Assembly: GCA_009746045.1 (NCBI GenBank)
Contig: RPFO01000027.1
Location: forward strand, 1,310,976-1,374,975
Length of the DNA stretch: 64,000 nucleotides
Direction: 5' to 3'
From: Mesostigma viride
Taxonomy: Eukaryota > Streptophyta > Mesostigmatophyceae > Mesostigmatales > Mesostigmataceae
Below the pieces are notes generated by a model. The model was not told the origin of the DNA. It searched no databases and worked only from the letters and a program-made list of their open reading frames with translations. Below are positions 11,110-21,706 of the stretch, one piece after another. Both the position numbers and the translations under genes were made by a program. Each line of letters opens with the position of its first letter. Within the stretch, counting starts at the first letter, position 1.

Positions 11110-11400
11110 TATGACTATTATGATTAAATTAAATTAAATTATAACATGCCTCCGTTGGGAGATCATGTAGCACATATTCATTGATGGATGGTGGAGCGGA
11201 GAGAGCCGCGTAATCTAACTAACCTAATGCTAATCTACCTAGTCTGAAAAAATCCTAACTATCCTACTCATCAAAACGCCGCCTCCTCTTGGGGGGAGGT
11301 GGCTTGCCCACAGGGTCGGGCGTGTGAGCCTTGACAATCTTCTGCCACCGCGTCTTGTTCTGCATGGCAGTCCAAAGAAGGGAGAGAGAGTGGATGCGGT
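11110..11400 (-). mobile_element. 3' fragment of a LINE (ORF2 end plus 3' UTR and tail)
   Basis: On the minus strand a frame ends at 11264 with the basic tail PPPPKRRRRFDE and a TAG stop, preceded by MQNKTRWQKIVKAHTP. A short 3' UTR follows, then an AATTT repeat tail (about 11125-11142). The last 45 bp share TGCTACAT...CTCCCAACGGAG with the ORF1-only elements at 11645, 21707 and 61282, suggesting a common 3' end recognised by one retrotransposition machinery. That it is ORF2 is inferred from position and composition; no RT motif is left. Confidence 0.55.
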
Positions 11401-11644
11401 ATTCAAACTTGGGACTTATTATTTTTTCAAAACTTAGCCCTAACCCGGAGAAGACAAGCGTACAACACGGGAAAACGTATGTTGCCGGACGGAGAAGACA
11501 AGTGTAGAACTCGAATAGGTTTGTAAAACCGTCCGGTAAGTTAACCTTGACGGGGTAACATAATGACCTTTAGACATGACACCAGGCTGTTAGCCGTCAT
11601 GACATGGGTTTTTCTGCTATTAGCTACCTATTAACGGAGCCAGA

Positions 11645-13668
11645 CGAAAATGGCTGACGGCGGTATGGCTGACGGCGGAGTTCAGATCTTTTGCATCTGA
11701 GCCCCAAATTCGGTCAGACCACTCGCATTCGATGCGCTTTTTTGAGACGCACCCGCCAGTATAATCGGTTACGGCTGAAACGCAGTATTGCGGAAGTTAT
11801 CACGTGACAGGCAGCTATGACGACCTCTAAAGCAAAACGGGGTTTGGAAAAGGAGCTTACCGGCTCCCAGCCCAACCCGCTCGCCATCGTTCTTGCCCAG
11901 CCGCCTGGGCTCGCCAACCCACCGCCAGCAGCCCCATCGCCCAGCGCCTCGCCTGAGCCCAAGAAACCCTGCCACGCTCGCAACTGGAGCAAGTTCCTCC
12001 CCGGCGACCGACGATTCGCCTGGACCGTGTGGCAAGAATTGTCGCCGCAGGAATGCATTGAGGTTCTCCAGTTCCTCGAACAGGAGCGGAAGCTCTTCGT
12101 GCCCAAGGGGGGGGCGGCTATCGACTACAATGGAGACATGTCCTGGCTCTATGCTTTGGACGAAGTACAACAACGCCTGATTATCTTGACCAGCCAATTC
12201 CAGAGCCACCTCTCCGACCTCACCCGCACGCTCCGCACCCCAGCCCCCGCACAGCCGGCAGCCCCATCGGCTTCCTCCCTCTGCAAGGATGACCTCCGCG
12301 CAGTGCTGGAGGAGCACGTGACCTGGCCGCTGGCCGAGCAGCTGACATCGCTGAACACCACGCTCAACAAGGTCGAGGCCCGGGTCTCCAACGTGGAAAC
12401 CAAGGTCGTCCACAAGCTCCAACCCCAGTTCACGGCGCTACACACCGCGGCGCAGGCTTCGGAAAAGCATGCTACACTTGTCTCTCGCCTTAACCAGGTG
12501 GAGGGAAAGTGTGGCGTGCTCCTGAAGAAGCTTGAGGCCATCACCGCCCACACCGAGGCCCTGGCCACACAGGTCCCCAAGATAGCGGAGCAGACGGCCA
12601 CCATTGCATCCCAGCCACCCCGGCAGGATGCTGGCGACCTCCCGCCGCTCTCCTACGCGGACCTGCTGCGGTCAGCGACCGCCTCCACCACCGACGCCAT
12701 CGCCACAAAGCTCCAGGAGCTGGAGAACCACCGCCAGGCCCAGCAACGGGAGGTCACCGACCGCGCTCGCCGCGAGTGCCGAGTGGTGCTACGTCGCTTC
12801 CCCCAGAAGCCAGGTGAGACGTCAACCTCTCTTGCTGACGAGCTCAAGAACCAGCTTCTTACCCTCATGGGCCTGGTAGGTGAGGTAGCACTGAGCGGGT
12901 GCCACCGCCTTCCCCACTCACGGGACAAGGCGGCTCCCCCACCAGTCCTCCTCACCTTCCCCTCCCCTGAGGATAAGCAGCGGTTCCTCTCTCGTCGCAA
13001 GCGGTTGCACGACCTCACCTGGACGCTGGATGACGACCTCACCCCCGCTCAGCAACAGCAGCGACGCGACCTGTGGCCGGAATACCTCCGCCATAAGCAG
13101 GACCCCCAGAAGCCCAAGGTGTACTGGAGGGGCGGGGACCTGATGATCAACCACAAGATGTGGACGCCCCCAGCGGGCTAGAAAGCAATAGCCCTAGATT
13201 GTAACCATTGGCGTCACTGCCGCTAAGGCAGCCATGCCTAGACTGTTTGCCTAGCTGTGCCAACACACCTAGTCACGTGCCGCCAACGCACGGTCCACAA
13301 CCAGCCATAGCCTAGTACAGCCATGCTACGCCCTGGCTATGTTTAGCCAAGCCATGCCTATAATGGGACCCCCCCATGGATGTTGCATTAAGAATTTAGC
13401 CATGCTATGCCATGCAGAGAGATGCTCTCTGTCGAGAAGCCATGTCCTAGCTCTTGTATAGCCATGCTGATCTTCCTCCCTCACAGGCATGCTCCCCCCC
13501 TTACCCGGGCATAGCGTGATAGACCATGAGGGTGCAGGTGCCCTGGTGCACCTAGAGCAAGGGTAGCTTACATTCCCACCCTTGCATGAAGTAGCCTAGG
13601 ATGTATTAAAAGCCATATGCCCCTTCTCAGGGATATGCGCTACATTGACTCCCAACGGAGCGATGTTG

Positions 13669-13717
<49 letters not shown>
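11645..13717 (+). mobile_element. Full-length ORF1-only non-LTR retroposon with 13-bp TSD
   Basis: The 13-bp sequence TAACGGAGCCAGA occurs at 11632-11644 and 13718-13730 and brackets the unit as a target-site duplication. The element has a 5' leader with GGCTGACGGCGG words, one intact 454-codon ORF (11817-13181), a 480-bp 3' region and an AAT-repeat tail of about 50 bp (from 13668). No reverse transcriptase is encoded. The right flank resembles an unoccupied site at 21258-21280. Confidence 0.8.
11817..13181 (+). CDS. LINE ORF1-type RNA-binding protein
   Basis: Intact 454 aa. The N-terminal third is rich in Pro/Ala/Ser with PSASPEPKK, a motif repeated in related elements nearby (SPASPEPKRS). 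Residues about 165-265 are heptad-like (KVEARVSNVETKVVHKL onward) and should form a coiled coil. Residues about 310-395 resemble the RRM-like core of ORF1 proteins (ECRVVLRRFPQK, GCHRLP, PVLLTFPSPEDKQRFLSRR), followed by the conserved C-terminal part DDLTPAQQQQRRDLWPEY and VYWRGGDLMIN. It probably coats element RNA. Start ATG chosen as the first in frame after the leader; related leaders at 24130-24270, 24435-24590 and 26215-26350 end at similar positions. Confidence 0.8.
   Translation: MTTSKAKRGLEKELTGSQPNPLAIVLAQPPGLANPPPAAPSPSASPEPKKPCHARNWSKFLPGDRRFAWTVWQELSPQECIEVLQFLEQERKLFVPKGGAAIDYNGDMSWLYALDEVQQRLIILTSQFQSHLSDLTRTLRTPAPAQPAAPSASSLCKDDLRAVLEEHVTWPLAEQLTSLNTTLNKVEARVSNVETKVVHKLQPQFTALHTAAQASEKHATLVSRLNQVEGKCGVLLKKLEAITAHTEALATQVPKIAEQTATIASQPPRQDAGDLPPLSYADLLRSATASTTDAIATKLQELENHRQAQQREVTDRARRECRVVLRRFPQKPGETSTSLADELKNQLLTLMGLVGEVALSGCHRLPHSRDKAAPPPVLLTFPSPEDKQRFLSRRKRLHDLTWTLDDDLTPAQQQQRRDLWPEYLRHKQDPQKPKVYWRGGDLMINHKMWTPPAG

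Positions 13718-13720
<3 letters not shown>
13668..13720. repeat. AAT microsatellite, 3' tail of retroposon
   Basis: About 17 AAT units abut the right target-site duplication, as expected for a non-LTR element tail. They lie in a frame that would read as poly-Asn, which is not a gene. Confidence 0.85.
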
Positions 13721-13721
<1 letters not shown>

Positions 13722-13730
13722 GGAGCCAGA

Positions 13731-14700
13731 TTTTCGACGACTGGCTCGAGGCGTACTTTTCTCGTTTCTCGTTTTCAGGATTTCACAAAAAAGTGGTTTT
13801 TCATTTTAAAAATAGGTTACACATCCGTTTCAAGTCACCCAGGGAAAGCTATTGTGCTGAAGATGTACGTCTCATCAAAACACACCATATCTAGACATGC
13901 ATATCTTTTTTCACATGGACCTCATGAAATGACATCATCCCATGGCACGAATTTCTGCATTCACATAGTAACGTGGATTTTCTACTCCAGTTCAGACTCG
14001 GAAGACTCGCTATCGCTGTCCACCCGAATAGGGCGTTGCTGCTGTCTATTGCCATGGCCTCCCTCTCAGCAGCCCGTTCTTGCCGCAGCCTAGCACGTGC
14101 GTTGGGAAACACGGGGGCCATCTGATCTGTCTCAAGTAACGCTCACGCGGGTTAAACAGCGCTCGCTCTATGGCACGTGCAATCACATGCAGTGAGCGGT
14201 CACTCAACTTTGGCGCTACCATGATCTCAAAAGCAGATTGCGCAAGGGGATAGTCCAAACCCCTTCCATAGTACACTCTCCTGCCAACCATGCAGGAATT
14301 TGGTTTCCTCCTGCCAACCATGCAGACAAGTGTCGCTTTGTACCCTCCCTAGTTTTAATGCTCTGTGTCCCGTGTCTTGCTAAATGCCGACTAGACAGGT
14401 ACAAAGTCTCCCCGACGTCATCGACCGCGTCATCTTCATCTTGCATGAGCCTCGTCCACATCCACCTTGCCTTGCATGGCCTTCTGCCTGCACACAAGAT
14501 GCATGGGCAACGCTGAAACAAGGAAATCAAGACCATAGACGATCAAACTTCTAATCAGACGGTCGGCTGAAAAAGGTTTCTGGATGAAAATGACGGACAG
14601 TAAAACCGTGGCAGATTCCTAAAACATGGCAGATTATAAATCAATGTCGCGTTTGAGATTATAAACCAATGTCGTGACCACCATTGGCGTTCCTTGCATG
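13731..14700. other. Unassigned sequence, likely old repeat
   Basis: The start (13731-13760) matches 21268-21290. Some open frames on the minus strand (14046-14536) show no family I recognise. No gene is called. Confidence 0.4.
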
Positions 14701-15005
14701 GGCTTCCCTGCATTAATCAATTAATTAATTAAATAATAGACACGTGACTGCGTCACGTGAGCATTAGTCCTCAGTGGGAGGGGAACATGGGATGGAATGG
14801 ATGGTGTAAGCTATTATCTAGGTCCTAGTTACAGGGGTGTGGGCACCACGGCCGGAATCGCTGTGAATGCCATACGCAGTCACACGCGGAGCCCTCACAG
14901 ACTTGGGGGTGGTCTCCTTCATCACTACTTGCCATCTATCCTTGCGTACCATCTGCCTCCGTATTACAGACAAACCAGGAGGCTGCTCGGGTGAGCCCGT
15001 CACGT

Positions 15006-16600
15006 CTAGTGTAGCACAAGTCCATGCCGATCGAGTCTATCACGAAAAGTCCACGGGTGGCGGCCCTGCCGCGCGCGGCCTGGGGCACGCCAGCTGAGGA
15101 CATATCGCCCAGGCTGGGCGGGCTTGGTGCCAGCTAGTCTATCTGATGTGTCTACCTGATCTGTGCGGGCCAGGTGCCCGGCTAGGCCCAGGCGCCTGTG
15201 CCTAATAATGTGGGAAACATAGGGCAAATCAGCGTACAAATCCTCATTACTAATGTGCAAACCAAAGGCGATGTTAAGGGCCTTGCGCAGCATCTTGGTG
15301 ACGGTGCCATCGAGGCGTTGCTCCAGCTCGACTGCGCCAGTGTCCAGGTCTCGGCGCCGTAGGTCAGGATCGTCAGAATGACGACCTTGACTAGAGGTCA
15401 CGCATGACGATCCGGGGTACTAGGGCGGGGTTGCTCCACCAGCGGCGGTGGTCATGGAGTTGCGCCCACGCCATGCCGATCCGTGTCGTCAGGTCGTTCT
15501 CGCAGTCGGGAAGCCAACTGCCGAGCAGCTTGAAGCGGCCTGAAGGAGGGTAGTTGACCTCGGCATCCTCTAAGGGGCGGAGTGTGGGTGGGGGCCCTGC
15601 CATGCCGAGGGCCAGGGCCTCCGTTTTGGGGCTGATTTCTAGACCAACCGCCCGAGCCTCGAGCGCCAGGCAGTCCAGCCAAAGTTGGGCAGACTCCGGC
15701 TTCTCGATGAGTGTGATGTCGTCGGCATAAATGAGGTCAGCTAGTAAATTCTGCTTGTTAGTCGGCCCCCCTTCTCCAAGCTCGTTCGTGATCGCTAGGC
15801 CAGGGGCACGGCCTGCAATGCTAGCAAAGCGAGCACGTGCCTGGCGCATAACATAATCCACTATGCAATAATAAACAGGTACGGCGACAGGACGCAACCC
15901 TGCCAGACGCCAGTCTGCAGTGGGCATGCATGGCGGGGCCGGTAAAGCCATGTTGAGTGCGCACCGAAGTGGTCGACCCCTCATACAGCGTGCGGATGAC
16001 GGTAATCAGGGGAGTGGGGACGCGAGCGCGAGCAAGTACAGCCCATCAATAGTAGAGCGTCCCAGAGGACAGAATCAAAAGCCTCGATGAAGTCGATGAA
16101 GATCAGGATGGCGGGAAACTCACCAGGTTGCAGGAGAGCGATTTCCTCGAAGAGGCGACGCGCGACAAAGATGGCCATGACGGTGTTGCGCCCAGGACGA
16201 AAGCCCATTTGACTTTCCCCTCAAGGTGACGGCCGTGGACAGCAGAACGAAGGCGGTTTAGGATCATGCGCATGAACAACTTGAGTGCGGCGCTCTGGAT
16301 GCAGACTCCTCGGTAGTTGGCGGGGTCGTCAGGGGAACCTTTGTTTTTGTACAGCATAATTCGGTAGCTGTGCTGCCACTCAGGAATCGGCGGCGCGTCG
16401 GCAAGCAGGATCCGGTTGCAGACGTCAAGCAGGAACCCCGTGAGCGTCGCCAGCTTAATCACCGGGGCGGGGAGCTGGTCAGGTCCAACGGGCGGCGTAG
16501 AAGCGGCGCAACTTGCTAATCGGGCGGCGGTGCAGCCGGTGCTCAGCTCGAGCTCGGTGAACGGCGGTAGCTCGTTGGGGTCGGCCAGGGGTTCCGTCAT
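15006..16600 (-). pseudogene. LINE reverse transcriptase (broken)
   Basis: Reading frames at 16600-16103, 16208-15981, 15984-15391 and 15401-15006 form one RT in pieces. Seen are WQHSYRIMLYKNKGSPDDPANYRG, in parts, then a MGFRPGRNT motif, FIDFIEAFDSV (catalytic Asp of motif A), LIYADDITLIEK (YADD, motif C) and the thumb region GLEISPKTEALALG, then a C-terminal tail with HIIRHRRLGLAGHLAR. Frameshifts lie near 16210-16100, 15985 and 15400. Not expected to be functional. Confidence 0.8.
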
Positions 16601-17615
16601 GGCTGGGTACGTGTAGTCCTGCTCAGCGGCGGGCGGCGTGGGCGGCGCAGGGACGTCCGCAGGCGCGACTGCCAGGCGCGCGGCCGCCAGAGGGCCAAGC
16701 GGCGGAGGCGGCGGGCCGGGGGCGTCGAGCAGCCGGGCCGGGTACTGGAAGGAATACCACTCAGTCGAGCTGCTGCTGCGGTGAGCCAGAGAGCGTCCGC
16801 GGCGCCGGCTGCGCGCCGCCGGCGGGCCGTTGGGCGTGACGCAGGCGGGTCCAGGCGTACGTACTTGCCGTGCTGGTCCTTGAGGTGGGCGAAGTACTCG
16901 CAGACATGGAGGTCCTCCTGCTCCTTGGTCACCTGCCGGATGGCCGAGTGGTAATCGGCTTTGAGGCGGGCGTAGCGGGCGGGGTCGTGGTTGCCGCGCA
17001 GGGCTTGCCGGGCCTGGATGACGGCGGGGAGCCGCCTGCTGGCTGGTGAAGCGGGGCGGGTGGCGGGGGGGCAGCAGGGCCCCGGCGGCGCCCGGCAGCT
17101 TGCCAGCGAGGTGCCGAAGGGCCGATGCCGGGCTGGCAGCGAACCGAGCTGGGCGTGGCTGGCCGGGATGTCCAGCGCGTCGACAAACGCCTCTGCCGCG
17201 CGCTTGTGGGCGCGTTTTTCAGAGAAGTCCTCCAGAGCGTCGTCAGATTTCTCAAGCTAGCAACTGCAGTGTGCGCAAATCAGGTGGTGCCACGTGCTTA
17301 CGCGTACGAAAGGGCGAGGGGAATCGCAGGCGGATGCGGGCGGTGACGATGTGATGATCGGAGCGCACCAGGGGGATCACGTGCGAGCGAGCAGCTAGTA
17401 CAGATCCTTGATGACGCTTGCGCATTACAACATAGTCGATGCAGCGTTCAGTGCCAGTTGGCGAGGTGTGTGTGACCAAAGCATATGGACTATGTGGAAA
17501 GCGGGTGTTGGCAGTGACAAAGTCGCATGTCGTAAGCAAATCAGCAAAAAGTTCCGTGTTGGCATTGGAGACTGTACCGTTGGGGGCGTGCTGACATCCG
17601 CCAGTACCCGGTGGT

Positions 17616-17821
17616 AGTTAGGTTAATATTGTGCGGAAACCTTTTTGCCACTTGGGCTACTCAGGTTCCGCACAATATTACCGGCGATAACCACTCGCCG
17701 GACACTCAAGTTCACACCGGTGTGAACTTGAGTGTCCGGCGAGTGGTTATCGCCGGTAATATTGTGCGGAACCTGAGTAGCCCAAGTGGCAAAAAGGTTT
17801 CCGCACAATATTAACCTAACT
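17616..17821. repeat. Perfect 206-bp palindrome, copy 1
   Basis: Centre between 17718 and 17719 (ACACCGGTGT). The arms are fully complementary from AGTTAGGTTAATATTGTGCG inward. It would extrude as a long hairpin. Shares CTTTTTGCCACTTGGGC and CCACTCGCCGG with the element at 27687-28492. Confidence 0.93.
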
Positions 17822-17875
17822 AAAACCTAGCCTCTTGGGGCGAGGACGAATCACTAGGCTCGGAACACCCGTATG

Positions 17876-17970
17876 CATGAATATGATCGAATATAAGCAT
17901 CTCGTTGGTGCAAATATCGATATGAATATGATCGAATATGAGCATCTCCTTGGTGCGCATATGATTAGAG
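17876..17970. repeat. Tandem duplication in composite element centre
   Basis: Two copies of a roughly 46-bp unit beginning ATGAATATGATCGAATAT lie side by side. The downstream part (about 18019-18030) has GGATTCGAACC, the reverse complement of a tRNA B-box consensus, but no tRNA fold follows. Confidence 0.6.
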
Positions 17971-18056
17971 CCGGGTGCCAAATCGGAACGAATTATTCCC
18001 CAAATAATCCGCTTCCGAGTGGATTCGAACCTGCGCCCCGCAAGGATCCAGGTCTT

Positions 18057-18262
18057 AGTTAGGTTAATATTGTGCGGAAACCTTTTTGCCACTTGGGCTA
18101 CTCAGGTTCCGCACAATATTACCGGCGATAACCACTCGCCGGACACTCAAGTTCACACCGGTGTGAACTTGAGTGTCCGGCGAGTGGTTATCGCCGGTAA
18201 TATTGTGCGGAACCTCAGTAGCCCAAGTGGCAAAAAGGTTTCCGCACAATATTAACCTAACT
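18057..18262. repeat. 206-bp palindrome, copy 2
   Basis: Nearly identical to copy 1 at 17616-17821, in direct orientation, with a single arm mismatch (CTCAG for CTGAG near 18213-18217). Confidence 0.93.
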
Positions 18263-18800
18263 GTGGTAGTGTTGCGTTGGCGTCCACCAGTAGCAGAGCG
18301 AGGTAGTTGCGACCAGCCAGGGGTGCCGTTCCCCACGTTCTCCAACGCAGCAAAGAAGTCCTTGCGATCTTGTTCTGGGTGGCCGGAGTGGGGTGCGCAA
18401 CCGACGCCCACCGTCAGGGCGTAGGTCGAGTACGTGGCCCTCCTCCGAATGGAAGGTGGCCACAAGGAGCCGAGCGTTTACCAGCTGAGGTTCGCCCATG
18501 TGTCGTACGGCGAGCGGGGAGCAGAGGAGACCGACGCCCCCGTTCCCGGTGCCGTCGCCGCCTCCGTAATAGAACCGCGAGCCGTCGATGTCGTCAGCAG
18601 CAAGTGCAGTCAGTCCGCGGGCCGATGCAGTGCGCCTGTGTTCTTGGATTCCCAGGATGGCGATATTATTGTCGATGCAGAAACCAATAAGATTGGAGAC
18701 TCGATGGCACTGACAGTCGTCGCTGCACAGGCAGTGACAGCTAGCGGTCAGCGTCGGGCTGGAGGGTGCGGGCGTTGAAGGTGGCGATGGCCAAGGGCGC

Positions 18801-20080
18801 GCGTTCCGTGCCTAGTCCACCACTATCCTTATGAGTTTAACTGTTGACACTGTCCTCAGCTTTCTTTCATTTCGTCTTGCTCTTTTTTATCACGTCGGAC
18901 AGATTCACCCGCTATAGACAGACTTTGTGCTTATATATTCAACCAGGACTGTGGGAAACTTTGCGAGCTGAAGACGTGTTAGAATCCCTGAATGCCTCGA
19001 TCTGTGGCCCTGTCGCCATCGACCCGCAGTCCCGCACCTGCCCACCACCGCCAGTGGCTTTCCTTGTGGTGCCTGTGCTCTCACGCCCTCTTGCCTTCGT
19101 CCAACATCCAGCTGTCATGAAAGACGCGACGCGCATTCGCTGTCGCCAGGTTTGGATCGACCAAAGGACACGCACTTAGAACTAATAATATATAACCCTA
19201 CTAGTCTTACGAAGCAAACTTGAAATAGTTGCTCGTACATGGCTAAACATCCTAGGACCGTAACTCGAGCTACGTTGCTGAAATGTCAGAGTTATCAGTC
19301 CAGCACCGGCGTAAAGAACCGAGACTCGTGAATTTTGTGACACTTCCGCGACTTAAGTTTTCTGTCTCATCTTGTCGTACAATACAACACATTTACGCGA
19401 ATTCGGATTTCTCTGAAAATAGTTTCTTATAATGGGGGAGAACGAACGCCGCAATCGAAGTGTTCCTGACGGCGGCAAAGATTACGTGGCACGCTCTTGG
19501 GGTTCCAGTTTCGCTGGCATGGCCGGCGACTAGGGCCGGTTTTAGCGGATGATAATCAGTTTGGATTTTGCAACTGCATGGGTGATTAGTTACGGGCAGT
19601 TTTCGTTGTTGTTCAGGCGGTTAAAAATGTCGTATTTATAATTAGGTCTTTTAATTTTGTATGCTGGCCTGAAACTGCCTTTGATTGGTGACTAGTTTAG
19701 TTTAAAAAAGTTCTGACTCGAATCATTTTGCTTACATTTCGTAGTTGCCGGTCTGACATTTGAGTTAGGCTGGGTTTTTTTTAGGGGCGTTGCCATGTAG
19801 CGTGTTGTGCCGTCTTTTTAGGGACCTTGCGAGGAAGGGGAAGGTCTTTTTTCTTGCCCACCCACCCTCCCTGTGTTTTTTTGTCTTGGGGATTCGCAAA
19901 CTTTGCTCGGAGAACTGCAAATGGCAGGGGACGCCATTTTGCTGTCCATTTTAAGCGACCACTTAATGTTTTCAATAAGAAGTTGGTGGAGCGGGAGCAA
20001 TGGATACACGAAAGAAACTTGCCTCCCATGATATATCTTGATAGAGGCATGCCTCTTATTAAATTTTGGGTGTAGCTTGT
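18801..20080. other. No gene recognised
   Basis: AT-richer sequence with only short open frames and no family signal. It may hold the LINE 5' region at its left edge. Confidence 0.45.
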
Positions 20081-20081
20081 G

Positions 20082-20226
20082 TCACTGGACCCGAGTGGGA
20101 CCAGCGCTATAGTGGTCACGAGGGCCGACTTGTAGTCACGAGGGCCGCATGGCCCGAGTCACTGACTACAAGTCGTCCCGAGTGGCCGGCCACGTTATAG
20201 CGCTGCGTCCCACGAGTGTCCAGTGA
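20082..20226. repeat. Imperfect 145-bp inverted repeat (fold-back)
   Basis: TCACTGGAC at 20082-20090 pairs with GTCCAGTGA at 20218-20226. The arms stay largely complementary toward the centre near 20150 (GGGCC/GGCCC), including AGCGCTATA and GACTTGTAGTC. MITE-like; no target duplication was identified. Confidence 0.7.
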
Positions 20227-21694
20227 TCGATACAAACAGGTTGTCCACAAGTGGGACAAGTGCGGAACTTGTACCACTGCAGTGGGACAAGTACGAACTG
20301 GTAGATTTGTCCCCGAGATTTGGTCAGAATTGGTCCAAAGCAATGAATTTTTCATTTCTCGGACCATCGTGTCCGTAGATGGACATGAAATAAAGACGTT
20401 ACGGAATCTACACCCTACACGTGCCCCGACTGCGTCGGGGGTTCAGTTTCCAGGGAGGCGGGGAAGTTGCTTTTGAACCAGATTGCAGTACCTACCTGTT
20501 GTTTGTCCGCGTGAAAAGTTCAGTGATCCGCTTGAATAATAACCGCCTCGCGGAAATAAAAAAGGGAGAATCCACCATATTCCGGAGCAGTCCGGAGCCA
20601 TGATTGAATCTTCAGGCTGCCATTTTAGTAGAGATTGTCTCACGGAACCAGAGTGGGCCAGACAATACAGATTTCGATCTAGAAAGTGTCCAGGCCCGGA
20701 CAAAGAAGCAGGCTGCCGGCAGAACCTTCTTGTTCTTGTTGACCAGTTCCAGGCTGACAAGTCCAGTGCGCGCCGTCATGGCGCCTTTTGTAACTGCCGC
20801 GGTTTCTTGGCCACCCCTCCACAACGGTTCAGCGCGCCCGTAGTCTGCCGCGGTTTCTTGGGGCCACCTCCCGCCCCGCCACCCCCGCCCTTCCACCAAC
20901 GATTTTCGCCACTGATTTAATTGATCCTGACGACAGACCTCTCGTTCTGGGTTTCCGCTCATCCAGTTTAACCGTCCGATGATTGATCTACGGCCACGCA
21001 TACGACCGCGCCAGGGCGCCACCTTTTCCATAGTTTCCCCAAAACCACCAACATTTCAAAAGTGTCATACTTTTATTTCGAACCCAAGATCCGACAGTTT
21101 AGACTGGCGGGCCGAATATCTGACGGTCAAATATGCGAGTGTGGTACCAGGCAAAAAGGAATCACAGTGATCGCAGGGAATTTGGCTGTGCACTTGTCCC
21201 ACGCCGTGGACAAGCTACCTCTTAATTAATCTCTGAGAAATTGTGAATTTGAGAAACGGAGCCAGATTTTCAACGACTGGCATTGCATGGCCACGCCGCG
21301 CCCAATCCTGGAATCTGAGTCAGCCGTAGGATCTGCGTGAAAATCCCAGTAAAAGATGGGAGGCATGTAGGAGTTGAAATTCGGAAATTGCGTCCTCGCG
21401 CGTGCCATGCATAGAGATCTTCCGATCTCACGAACTTAGATGAAGTGGCGCAGCGCCAGCAGGTCCATAGTCCCAAATAATCCTTTAGGCACTTGCACTG
21501 TACACCGGAAATTGTGGGGCCTTTTGCCTATAAAATACGCTTGCATGGGACTTGAGGTAATTAGAATTTTTCATGAGGTAGGTAAATTTGCAAAAACTAA
21601 GTCCGTGTAAGTCCGAAAAAAGTCGAAAGGTGAAAAGGCTTTGTCAGCTGAACTAACCCAGTCAATGGCGACGACTTTGATCAATGCACAATTT
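20227..21694. other. No gene recognised; short repeats
   Basis: Repeated GTGGGACAAGT words at 20245-20300. A block at 21255-21290 resembles the flank of the ORF1-only element at 13721-13760. Otherwise unassigned. Confidence 0.4.
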
Positions 21695-21706
21695 TGGTGC
21701 ACGAGA

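Larger units (their letters stand above)
17616..18262. mobile_element. Composite element with two palindromic 206-bp ends and 5-bp TSD
   Basis: Two direct copies of a 206-bp palindrome (17616-17821 and 18057-18262) bracket a 235-bp centre. The outer flanks share GTGGT (17611-17615 and 18263-18267), and removing the unit with one GTGGT rejoins the LINE endonuclease, so the whole 647 bp inserted as one unit. The inner flanks do not match each other. The first palindrome is perfect and the second has one mismatched pair. No ORF of note. Class unknown; TRIM-like or fold-back element are options. Confidence 0.75.
17252..18780 (-). pseudogene. LINE APE-type endonuclease (broken, interrupted)
   Basis: Minus-strand frames give ILGIQEHRRTASARG (catalytic Glu region), GGVGLLCSPLAV and LLVATFHSEEGHV. 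A shifted frame continues with CAPHSGHPEQDRKDFFAALEN, and beyond the insertion comes ERCIDYVVMRKR and VRSDHHIVTARI, the SDH end of the endonuclease fold. The insertion 17616-18262 splits the domain. At least one frameshift is present near 18430. Confidence 0.75.
14705..18800 (-). mobile_element. Degenerate LINE with APE endonuclease and reverse transcriptase
   Basis: On the minus strand, from 18780 down, the order is endonuclease, linker, reverse transcriptase and C-terminal region, with a TTAA-rich end near 14715-14735. The frame is broken several times and the endonuclease is split by the palindromic element at 17616-18262. Outer limits are approximate. The 3' end differs from that of the ORF1-only family at 11645, so this is a separate LINE lineage. 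Confidence 0.75.

Noticed and set aside
13617..14093. 158-codon frame with a poly-Asn run
   Set aside because: The Asn run is the AAT tail of the retroposon; the rest is flanking sequence.
14046..14536. Minus-strand frames with RRPCKARWMWTRLMQDED, considered as a transposase start
   Set aside because: No catalytic motif or terminal repeats; too weak to name.
18005..18056. tRNA gene suggested by GGTTCGAATCC on the minus strand
   Set aside because: The flanking T stem does not pair and no A box, anticodon arm or acceptor stem can be drawn. At most a tRNA-derived relic.
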